A DNA stretch of 64,000 bases, from the NCBI RefSeq assembly GCF_019890635.1, contig NZ_JAIOAB010000034.1, positions 1-64,000 of the forward strand, written 5' to 3'. The notes under the pieces are model-generated. The model saw nothing but the letters and a program-made list of their open reading frames with translations, was not told where the DNA came from and ran no database searches. Every line of letters begins with the position of its first letter. The first letter of the stretch is position 1. The position numbers and the translations under genes are program-made. Positions 48,709 to 60,700 of this stretch are shown here, piece by piece. Source of the stretch: Streptomyces sennicomposti (GTDB lineage Bacteria; Actinomycetota; Actinomycetes; Streptomycetales; Streptomycetaceae).

Positions 48709-51700
48709 TTGAGCGGCAAGCGCACCGACGCACAGGAAGCCCCGCGGACCACGACCACCCTGGTCGGACCGGCCGCGCCGGTCGCCCCGATCGCCGTGAT
48801 CGGCCTGGCCTGCCGGCTCCCCGGGGCCCCCGACCCCGACGCCTTCTTCAGGCTCCTGCGCGACGGCCGCAGCGCCGTACGGGAGGTACCCGAACACCGG
48901 GCCGGACCCGCGGCCGGACCGGGCTCCGTCGCCCACCTCGCCGCCGGGCACCCCGGCATACGCCACGGCGGATACCTGGACGCCATCGACCGGTTCGACC
49001 CCGCCTTCTTCGGCATCTCGCCCCGCGAGGCCACCGCCATGGACCCCCAGCAACGCCTGGTCCTCGAACTGGCCTGGGAGGCCCTGGAACACGCCGGCAT
49101 CCTGCCCGCCGCCCTGCGCACCACCGCCACCGGCGTGTTCGTCGGCTCCCTCGCCGACGAGTACGCGACCCTCGCGCGCCGCACCGGACCCGGCCGGCAC
49201 ACCCTCACCGGCACCACCCGCGGCATCCTCGCCAACCGCGTCTCCTACGCCCTCGGGCTGCGCGGCCCCAGCATCGCCGTCGACACGGCTCAGTCCTCCT
49301 CGCTCGTCGCCGTCCACCTGGCCTGCGAGAGCCTCAGGCGCGGCGAGTCGCGCCTCGCCCTCGCGGGCGGCGTCAACCTGATCGTGGACCCCGCCTCCAC
49401 CGCCGCCGTCGCCCGGTTCGGCGGCCTCTCGCCCGACGGGCGCTGCTACACCTTCGACCGCCGCGCCAACGGCTACGTACGCGGCGAGGGCGCCGGCCTC
49501 GTCCTGCTCAAGCCGCTCGACGCCGCCCTCGCCGACGGCGATCACGTCCACGCCGTGCTGCTCGGCAGCGCTGTCAACAACGACGGCGCCACCGACGGCC
49601 TCACCGTGCCCAGCCCCGAGGCCCAGGCCGACGTCGTCCGGCGCGCCTGCGCCGCCGCCGGAGTCCCGCCCGAAGCACTCCAGTACGTCGAACTCCACGG
49701 CACCGGCACGCCGGTGGGCGATCCGCTGGAGGCGCGCGGCCTCGGACTCGCCCGCGACGGCGGCGTACGGCGGCCCGTCCTGGAGGTCGGCTCGGTCAAG
49801 ACCAACATCGGGCACCTGGAGGGCGCGGCCGGCATCGCCGGACTGCTCAAGACCGTCCTCGGCGTCGCCCGGCGCGAACTGCCCGCCACGCTCAACCACA
49901 GCGAGCCCCACCCCGACATCGACCTCAACGGACTCGGCCTGTCCGTGCGCACCGAGACCGGCGCGTGGCCGCGCCCCGACGAGCGGCTGCTGGCCGGCGT
50001 CAGCTCCTTCGGCATGGGCGGCACCAACTGCCATGTCGTGGTCGCCGAGGCGCCGCCCGTGCCGGACGACACACGTGTGCCGCGGGAGGGGGAACCGGCC
50101 GCGCCCCTGGTCCTGAGCGCCCGGAACGCCGCCGCACTCCGGGAACAGGCGCGCAGGATCGGCGAGTTGATCGAGAGGGAGGGCCGCGCGCCGGCCGGGC
50201 TCGCGCGCGCCCTGGCCACCACCCGTACCGCCTTCGAGCACCGCGCCGCCGTCACCGGGGACGCACGGGCCGCTCTCGCCGCCCTCGCCGCGGGGCGGGC
50301 CGCCGTCGGCGTCGTGACCGGACGGACCGGTCAGGGAGCCACGGCCGTGCTCTTCCCCGGCCAGGGCAGCCAGCGGCTCGGCATGGGCCGACGGGCCTAC
50401 GACGAGTCGCCGGTGTGGCGGGCCGCGTTCGACGAGGCCGCCGAGGCCCTCGCCCCGCATCTGCCCCGCCGTATCGAGGACGTCGTCTGGGCGGAGCCCG
50501 GCACCGACGCCGCCGCGCTGCTCGGCCGCACCGCCTACACCCAACCCGCCCTGTTCGCGGTGGAGATCGCGACCCACCGCTGGCTCGCCTCGCTCGGCGT
50601 CGAAGCGGCCTTCGTCGCCGGGCACTCCATCGGCGAGGTCGCCGCCGCCCACGCCGCCGGCATTCTCGACGTCGGTCAGGCCGCCGAACTCATCGCCGCG
50701 CGCGGCCGGTTGATGGACGCGCTGCCCGACGGCGGCGGCATGCTCGCGGTCGGGGCCGCCGAGGACTCCGTCGCCGAACTCGTCGCCCTGGCCGGGAGCG
50801 GGCCCGTGGACGTGGCCGCCGTCAACGGCCCCGCATCCGTGGTTCTTTCCGGCGCGAGCGGCGCCCTGGACGAGATCGCGGCGCGGGCGGCCGAACGCGG
50901 CTGGCGGCACCGGCGCCTCGACGTCAGCCACGCCTTCCACTCCTCGCTGATGGAGCCCATGCTCGCCGAGTTCCGCACGGTGCTGGACGGCATCGCCTTC
51001 CGCCCGGCCCGCGTCCCCTTCGTCTCGACGGTGACCGGGGACCTGGTGACGACCCTGGACGCTGACTACTGGGTGGAGCACGCCCGGCGGCCGGTCCGGT
51101 ACGAGACCGCGGTACGGCGGCTGCACGCCCTCGGCGCGGGCGTCCTGCTGGAAGCCGGACCGGGCACCACGCTCAGCGCCCTGGCCCGCGAGATCACCGG
51201 GCGCGAGGCGACCTACGCCCCCGTGCTCGGCAAGGACGACGAGCCCGACCGGGCGCTCGGGCGGCTCTTCGTCGCCGGGGTGGACCCGGACTGGGACGCC
51301 GTCCTGCCGACGGGCGGGCCACGCGTGGAGCTGCCGACGTATCCCTTCCAGCGGGAGCGGTACTGGCTGGAGGGCGGGACGGACCAGGTCGGGGGCGGCG
51401 CGGTCCCGTTCGGGGGCGGGGCGGACCCGGGGGAGCCCGCGGCGTCGTCCCAGGAGCCGACGGCCGCACGCCAGGAGGCCCAACAGCCCCCCGTCGCAAC
51501 GGCTCTCGAAGGGACCGCCGAAGGCCCGCTCCCCGACCCCGAGTTCGAGCGGCGCATCGTGGACGAGGTCGCCGCCGCCCTCGGCTTCACCGACCCGGCC
51601 CGCGTCGACCGCACCGCCACCTTCAAGGAGTTGGGGCTCGACTCGCTCGGGCTGGTCGGACTGCGCGACCGGCTCAGCGGCGTCCTCGGCGCCGAGCTGC

Positions 51701-54700
51701 CCGCCGCCGCCCTGTTCGCCCACCCGACGACCGACGCCCTCCTCACCCACCTCCGCCCGGCCGCCGAAGCACCTTGCGAGACGCCCCTCGCCCGGCCGCG
51801 GAAGGCCGCGGACACCGACGATCCGGTGGTGATCGTCGGCATGGGCTGCCGATTCCCCGGCGGAGTCGCCTCGCCCGAGGACCTGTGGCGGCTGGTGACC
51901 GACGGCACCGACGCCATCGGCGGCTTCCCCACCGACCGCGGCTGGAACCTCGACGCCCTCTTCGCCGACGACCCGGAGCGCTCCGGCACCTCCACCACCC
52001 GGCACGGCGGATTCATCGACACCGCCGCCGAGTTCGACGCAGAGTTCTTCGGCATCAGCCCCCGCGAGGCCCTGGCCCTCGACCCGCAGCAGCGGCTGCT
52101 CCTCCAGACCTCCTGGGAGGCCCTGGAACGCGCCGGCATCGATCCGCACGCGCTGAAGGAGACCGACACCGGCGTCTTCATCGGCGCGACCGCCTCCGAC
52201 TACACCCCCCGCCTCCACGAGGGCGGCGCGGGCTCCGACGGCTATCTGCTCACCGGCTCCACCATCAGCGTCGCCTCGGGCCGGATCGCGTACGTGCTGG
52301 GGCTGCGGGGTCCCGCGCTGACCGTGGACACCGCCTGCTCGTCGTCGCTGGTGGCGCTGGACCTCGCGGTCCGCGCGGTGCGGTCGGGGGAGTGCGGGAC
52401 CGCCCTCGCCGGCGGCGCGGCCGTCATGGCGTCGCCCGGCATGTTCGTGGAGTTCTCCCGGCAGCGCGGCCTGTCCCCGGACGGCCGCTGCCGCGCCTTC
52501 TCCGCCGAGGCGAACGGCACCGGCTGGGCGGAGGGCGTGGGCGTCCTGGTCGTCGAGCGGTTGTCGAAGGCGCGGCGCGAGGGGCATCGGGTGCTGGCGG
52601 TGGTGGCCGGTTCGGCGGTGAACCAGGACGGTGCGTCCAATGGTCTGACGGCGCCGAACGGGCGGGCTCAGGAGGAGGTGATCGCGCGGGCGTTGGCGGA
52701 CGCGGGACTGTCGCCGGGTGATGTGGATGCGGTGGAGGCGCACGGTACGGGGACGCGGCTGGGCGATCCGATCGAGGCGCAGGCGTTGATCGCGGCGTAT
52801 GGCTCGGGTCGTGAAGTGCCGTTGTGGTTGGGGTCGTTGAAGTCGAACATCGGGCATGCGCAGGCGGCTGCCGGGGTGGGTGGTGTCATCAAGACGGTGA
52901 TGGCGTTGCGGGCCGGTGTGCTGCCGCGCACGCTGCACGCGGACACGCCCTCGCCTCATGTCGGTTGGGAGGGTTCGGGTCTCGCGCTGCTACAGGATCC
53001 GGTGGAGTGGCCGGATCGGGGGCGGCCGCGCCGGGCCGGTGTGTCGTCGTTCGGCATCAGCGGCACCAACGCCCACGTCGTCCTCGAACAGGCTCCTGAG
53101 CCCGTGGAGTCGGTCGATCGCGGCGCGGTCCAGGCCCCCGTACGGCCGGCCCCGCCCGTCCTGCTGTCCGGCAACACCCCCGCCGCGCTGCGCCGCCAGG
53201 CCGCCGCCCTCACCGAGTACCTGGACGTCCACCCCGACACCGAGCCGGCCGACCTCGCCGCCGCCCTGGCCCGGCGCGCCCGCCTCGCCCACGGCGCGGC
53301 CCTCCCCGCCGACGACCCGGACGCGCTGGCCGCCGCGCTGCGCGCCCTCGCCGCCGGGGAGGTCCACGACGACCTCGTCACCGGCGAACGGACTCCCGGC
53401 CGTACCGTCTTCGTCTTCCCCGGCCAGGGCTCCCAGTGGGCCGGGATGGCCCGCGAACTCCTCGACACCAGCCCGGTGTTCCGCGCCGAGATCGAGGCCT
53501 GCGCCGACGCGTTCGCGCCGCACACCGACTGGTCGCTGCTCGACGTGCTGCGCGGCGCGCCCGACGCCCCCGGCCTCGACCGGGTCGACGTCGTCCAGCC
53601 GGTGCTGTTCGCCATGATGGTGTCGCTGGCCGCCCTGTGGCGGGACGCGGGCGTCGTGCCCGACGCCGTCGTCGGCCACTCGCAGGGCGAGATCGCCGCC
53701 GCCCATGTCGCCGGGGCGCTGTCCCTCGCCGACGCCGCCAAGCTGGTCACCCTGCGCAGCCGCGCCCTGACCGGCATCGCCGGGGACAGCGGCATGGTCT
53801 CCGTCGCCCTCGACGCCGACGCGCTCGCCCCGCTCCTCGTTCCCTACGGCGACGAGCTGGAGATCGCCGTACGCAACGGGCCGCGCGCCACCGTCGTCGC
53901 CGGCGGCGACACCGCCCTCGCCGACCTCCTCGCCCGCTGCGAGGAGCAGGGCGTACGGGCCCGGCGCATCCCCGTCGACTACGCCTCCCACACCCGATAC
54001 GTCGAGCCGCTGCGCGCCCACCTGCTGGAGATCGGGGGCACCCTCGCGCCGCGCGCGGCCGGTACCGCGTTCTACTCCGCCGTCACCGGCGGCCCGGTCG
54101 TGACGGACACCCTCGACGCCGGATACTGGTACCGCAACCTGCGGCAGACGGTGCGGTTCGAGACCGCCGTCGGCAGCCTGATCGACTCCGGGCACCGCCG
54201 GTTCATCGAGGTCAGCCCGCACCCCGTCCTCACCTACGCCGTCGAGGAGATCCTCGCCGCGCGCGGTGTGGCCGCCTTCACCGGCGCGACCCTGCGGCGC
54301 GACCGGGGCGGGCCGGACGCGTTCCTCCGGGCGCTCGGCTCCGCACACCTCGGCGGGGTCCCGGTCGCCTGGGAACTCCCCGCGCAGACACCCGAGTTGC
54401 CGCTGACGTACCGCTTCGCCTCCGACCGCCACTGGCTCGCACCGAGCGGCGGGCAGGCCGACGCCGGACGGCTGGGACTCGCCGCCGACCCGCATCCGCT
54501 GCTCGCCGCCCGCGTCGAACTCGCGGACGGAAGCGCCCTGTTCACGGGGCGCATCGACCTGGACGCCCTGCCGTGGCTCACGGACCACAGCGTCTTCGGC
54601 ACCACGCTCGTCCCGGGCACGGCCTTCGCCGAACTCGCCGCGCACGCGGGTGCCGCCGTCGGGCTGCCGGAGGTGCGCGAACTCACCGTCCGCGCCCCGC

Positions 54701-57700
54701 TCGTGCCCGACCCCGGCCGGCCCACGCTGCTTCAGGTCCGGGTCGGAGCACCCGACGCAGACGGCGCACGCGAACTCTCCGTGCACGCGCGCGCCGATGA
54801 CGAGCACCCTTGGACGCCGCACGCGGTCGCGACCCTGCACACGCCGCCGCCTCCGACCGCCGACGACGCATTCGGCGACCGGATCCAGGAGTTCGCCGCC
54901 TGGCCGCCCGCCGACGCCGAACCCGTCCCCTTGGACGACGTCTACGCCGGGCTGTACCGGCTCGGGTACGACTACGGACCGGCCTTCCAGGGGCTGGTGG
55001 CCGCCTGGAAGGCCGCCGACGGAACGCTGTACGCCGAACTCGCCCGCACCGAGGGCGGCGACGGCGGCGGTACGGGTGCACCGGACGGCGAGGGCTTCGC
55101 CCTGCACCCCGCGCTCCTCGACGCAGCCCTCCATCCGGTCGTCGCCGGACTCGTCGGCGGCACCGCCCCCGATCCTGAACGTCCCTTGCTTCCCTTCGCG
55201 TTCGAAGGGCTGCGGCTCGCCCCCGAGGCCACCGGAGGGGTCCGGCTGCGGGCCCGCATCGAACCGCTCGCCGACACCCGCTTCCGCTGCGTCCTCGCCG
55301 ACGAGCACGGCCGGCCCGTCGCCGCCGTCGACTCGCTGGTCTTCCGGACCGTGGGCCGCGCCGACCTCACCGGCGAGCGGCCGAGCGCCCGCACCGCGCA
55401 CCACATCGAGTGGCGCGAACTGCCCGCGCCCCGCGCCGCGACGGGAACCCCGCTCGTCCTCGGCGGTCTCGGCGACACCGGCCTCGTCACCGACGCCGGC
55501 AGTGTCGCCGACCTGGACGCCCTGCTGGGCCTCGAAGGCCTGGACACCCGCCCGGACGCGGTCCTGGTCCCCGTCACCGACCCGGAGACCGGCCGTGGTG
55601 CGGAGACCGGCCGCGGCAAGGGGACTGACCCCGGCACGGGGGCCGACCGAGATACGGGGACCGATCGCGGCGCGGCGACCGACGGCCGTACGGAATCCAG
55701 CCCCGGCTCGGAGACCGCCCCCGACGCGGAGGCCCGCCCCGGCCCGGAGACCGCCCCCGCCGTCCCTCTCCCCGCGCGCGCCCACACCCTGACCGCCGCC
55801 GTCCTCGACCTCCTCCAGCGCTGGCTCGCGACACCCGGGTGGGACGACGTCCCGCTGCATGTCGTCATCCGCTCGGGCGACCTCGCCGCCGCCCCCGTAC
55901 GAGGGCTGCTGCGCACCGCGACCGCCGAACACCCGGGCCGTTTCCGCCTCGTGGAGACCGATGGGCCCGCCCCGGCCGCCCTGCTCGCCGCCGACCACGG
56001 CGAACCCGAGTCCGCGGTCCGGGACGGCCGCGTCCACCTGCCCCGGCTCGCCACGCACGACCTCGCCCCCGACCCCGCGCCCGGCGCGTGGAGCGGCGCG
56101 GGCACCGTGCTCGTCACCGGCGGCACCGGAGCGCTCGGCGCGCTGGTCGCACGGCGCCTGGCCGCCCAGCCCCGGCCCCCGCACCTGCTGCTCGTCAGCC
56201 GCAGCGGACCGGACGCGCCCGGCGCGGCCGAGCTGACCGCCGCGCTGCGCGAGGCCGGCGCCGAGACGACCGTGGCCGCCTGCGACGTCACCGACCGCGA
56301 GGCCCTGGCCCGGCTGCTGGACGCCGTACCCGAGGACCGTCCGCTACGCGCGGTCGTGCACACCGCCGGCGTCCTCGCCGACGCGACCGTCGCCGAGCTG
56401 ACCCACGAGCAACTGGCCACCGCGCTGCGGCCCAAGGCGGACGCCGCCTGGCTGCTGCACGAACTCACCGCCGGCCGGCCGCTCGACGCCTTCGTGCTGT
56501 TCTCCTCGGCCGTCGCCACCGCCGGCGTGCCCGGCCAGGCCAACTACGCCGCCGCCAACACCTTCCTGGACGCCCTGGCCGCCCACCGCCGCGCCCTCGG
56601 GCTGCCCGCCGTCTCCCTGGCGTGGGGGCTGTGGGAGGAGACCGGGGCCATGACCGGCCACCTCGGCGCGGCCGACCGGGTCCGGCTCGCCCGGCACGGC
56701 GTCGGGCCCGTCGCCACCGAACCGGGCCTGGACGCCCTCCTGCGCGCCGAACGGCCGCACACCGTCGTCTCGCCGCTGGACGAGGTCCTGCTGCGCGAAG
56801 AAGCCGTCACCGGACAGCTCAAGCCCCTGTTCCACGAGCTGATACGTGTGCCGGTCGCGTCCCGGCGCCCGGGAGGCGGCACGGGCGGAGCGTGGGCCGA
56901 CCGGATCGCCGCCGTGCCCGCCCACGAACGGCTGCGCACCGTCACCGCGCTGCTGCGCGAACAGGCCGCGCTCGTCCTCGGGCACGACGACGGCGACGGC
57001 ATCGGAGCCGGACGGCCGTTCAAGGAGCTGGGGTTCGACTCGCTCACCGCCGTCGAACTGCGCAACCGGCTCGGCCGGCTCACCGGCCTCACCCTGCCCG
57101 CCACCGTCGTCTTCGAGTACCCCACCCTCGGCGAACTGGCCGCACACCTGCACGACGCGCTCACCGCCGCCGCACCCCAGCGGAAGACCGTCGCAGTACG
57201 CCGGGCCGCCGACGACGACCCCGTGGTGATCGTCGGCATGGGCTGCCGATTCCCCGGCGGAGTCGCCTCGCCCGAGGACCTGTGGCGGCTGGTGACCGAC
57301 GGGACCGACGCGACCGGCGCGTTCCCCACCGACCGCGGCTGGGACCTGGAGAAGCTGTACGACCCCGACCCCGACCACAAGGGCACCACCTACACGCGGC
57401 GCGGCGGATTCCTGCACGACGCCGCCGAGTTCGACGCCGACTTCTTCGGCATGAGCCCCCGCGAGGCCCTCGCCACCGACCCCCAGCAGCGGCTGCTCCT
57501 CCAGATCACCTGGGAGGCCCTGGAACGCGCCGGCATCGACCCGCACACCCTCAAGGACTCGGACACCGGCGTCTTCATCGGCGCCATGTACGACGACTAC
57601 GCCGCGCGCCTGCGCACCGCACCCGAGGACGTGGAGGGCCTGCTCCTCGCCGGGAACCAGTCCAGCGTCGCCTCGGGGCGGATCGCGTACGTGCTGGGGC

Positions 57701-60700
57701 TGCGGGGTCCCGCGCTGACCGTGGACACCGCCTGCTCGTCGTCGCTGGTGGCACTGGACCTCGCGGTCCGCGCCATCCGGTCGGGGGAGTGCGAGACGGC
57801 CCTCGCCGGTGGCGTCGCCGTGATGGCCACACCCGGGATCTTCGTGGAGTTCTCCCGGCAGCGCGGCCTCTCCGCGGATGGCCGCTGCCGGTCCTTCGGC
57901 GCGGACGCCGACGGCACCGGCTGGGCCGAGGGCGCCGGCATCCTCGTGGTCGAGCGGTTGTCGAAGGCGCGGCGCGAGGGGCATCGGGTGCTGGCGGTGG
58001 TGGCCGGTTCGGCGGTGAACCAGGACGGTGCGTCCAATGGTCTGACGGCGCCGAACGGGCGGGCTCAGGAGGAGGTGATCGCGCGGGCGTTGGCGGATGC
58101 CGGGTTGTCGCCGGGTGATGTGGATGCGGTGGAGGCGCACGGTACGGGGACGCGGCTGGGCGATCCGATCGAGGCGCAGGCGTTGATCGCGGCGTATGGC
58201 TCGGGCCGTGAGCTGCCGTTGTGGTTGGGGTCGTTGAAGTCGAACATCGGGCATGCGCAGGCGGCTGCCGGGGTGGGTGGTGTCATCAAGACGGTGATGG
58301 CGTTGCGGGCCGGTGTGCTGCCGCGCACGCTGCACGCGGACACGCCGTCCCCGCATGTCGGTTGGGAGGGTTCGGGTCTCGCGTTGCTGCACGATCCGGT
58401 GGAGTGGCCGGATCGCGGGCGGCCGCGCAGGGCCGGTGTGTCGTCGTTCGGCATCAGCGGCACCAACACCCACGTCATCCTGGAACAGGCCCCGCCGACG
58501 GAGCCCTCGCTCCAGGCCACGACGCCCACGGGAGAGCCGTCCGTATCACCGACGCAGACCGGCCCTTCGGCCCCCGCCTCGGTCCCCCTCGTCCTCTCCG
58601 CCAAGTCCGACTCCGCGCTGCGCGCCCAGGCCGCCGCCCTGCACGAAGTCCTCGCCGGGGACACCGCGCCCCGGCCCGTGGACGTGGCGTACACCCTGGC
58701 CCGCCGGTCCCGGTTCGGCCGCCGGGCGGTCATCGAAGCCGGGCAGGACGTCCTGGACGCGCTCGCGGCCGTACGCGACGGTCAGCGCCACCCCCGCTCA
58801 GTCGTCGGCCGGGCCGAGGCCGACCAGCGGCTGGCGTTCCTGTTCTCCGGGCAGGGCTCCCAGCGGCTCGGGATGGGCGCCGAACTCCTCGACGCCTCCC
58901 CGGTCTATGCCGCCGCCTTCGACGCCGTCGCCACCCACCTGGACCCGCTGCTCGATGTCGGGCTGCGCGAACTGATCGACTCGGAAGCCGAGTTGCTGGG
59001 GCAGACCCGGTACGCCCAGCCCGCGCTGTTCGCCGTCGAGGTGGCCCTGTTCCGGCTCGCCGAGTCCTACGGTCTGCGGCCCGACTTCGTCATCGGGCAC
59101 TCCGTCGGCGAACTCGCCGCCGCCCACGTGGCCGGCGTCCTCGAACTCTCCGACGCCGCCGCCCTGGTCGCCGCGCGCGGCCGGCTCATGCAGTCCGCCC
59201 GCGACGGCGGGGCCATGGCCGCCTTCGCCGCCACCGAGGAACAGGCCGCCGAACTCATCGCTTCGGCGGACGGGGCGGTCGAACTGGCCGCCGTCAACGG
59301 GCCCGGCTCGGTCGTCCTGTCCGGGGACGCCGACGCCGTCGACCGACTCGTCCGGCACTGGAAGGAAGCGGGGCACAAGGCGTCCCGCCTCAAGGTCGGC
59401 CACGCCTTCCACTCCGCGCACATGGACGACGTACTCGAGGAGTTCCGCGCGATCGCGGCCGGGCTCTCCTACGCCGCGCCCCGTATCCCGGTCGTCTCCA
59501 CCGTCACCGGAGCCCCGGCCGAACCCCTGGAACTCGCCACCCCCGACTACTGGGTGCAGCAGATCCGCCGACCGGTGCGGTTCGCCGACGCGGTGCGCGC
59601 CGCGCACGGACTCGGGGTGACCCGGTTCGCCGAACTCGGACCGGACGGCACCCTCACCGCCCTCGCCCAGGAGAGCGCCGACGGCGTCGTCGCCGTGCCC
59701 CTGCTGCGACCGGGCACTCCCGAACAGGCCTCCGTACGCGCGGCGTTGAGCCGACTGCTGGTCGCGGGTGTCGAGGTGGATCTCGCTCCGGACCTCACCG
59801 GCGGGCACCTCGTGGATCTACCCGTGTACCCCTTCGAGACCCGCCGCTACTGGCTCGACGCCCCCGAGGAGAACGGCACCGCCGACGCGTACGGCCTCGA
59901 CGGCACGACACACCCGCTGCTCGCCGGACGCACCGAACTGCCAGACGGGGGAGCGCTGTTCACCGGGGTGCTGGCGCTGCGGCGGCAGCCGTGGCTCGCC
60001 GACCACCGGATCGACGGACGTACACTCCTGCCCGCCGCCGTCCTCGCCGACCTCGCCTTGTCGGCAGGCGACGCCCTCGGCCGCGCCACGCTGCGCGACT
60101 TCCTCGTCCGCTCGCCGCTGGAGCTGGACGCGCACGCCGACACACCCTTCCAGGTCGCCGTGGACGCGGCCGGCGAGGTCGCCGTACGGGCCAGGGCCGC
60201 CGACGGGACCTGGACCGTGCACGCCACGGCCACCGTCACCGACGACCCGGTCACGCCCGCGTCCCTCCCGGCAGCTGGTCCGGGTACCCGGATCGATCTC
60301 GGCGACCGCGACGCGACCTACCGCCTGCTGGACGACGCCGGATACTCCTACGGCCCGGCCTTCCAGGGACTGACCGCCGCCACCCGCCAGGACGGCGAGC
60401 TGCGCGCCGACGCCGAACTCACCGCCGCCGTAAGGGGATCGGCGGACGCGTTCGGTCTGCACCCCGCCCTTCTCGACGCCGCCCTGCACATCCTGCCGCT
60501 GCACACGCTCGGCGGGCCGCGACTCGTCCCGTACGCCCTCGACGGGGTACGGCTGCACCGGCGCGGCGCTAGCCGGGTGACGGCACACCTGACGGCCGTG
60601 GGCTCCGACGCCTACCGGCTCGACCTCGCGACACCGGACGGACGGCCCGCCCTCACCGTCGAACGCCTCACCCTGCGCCCGCTGCCCGCCCTGGCCGGCC

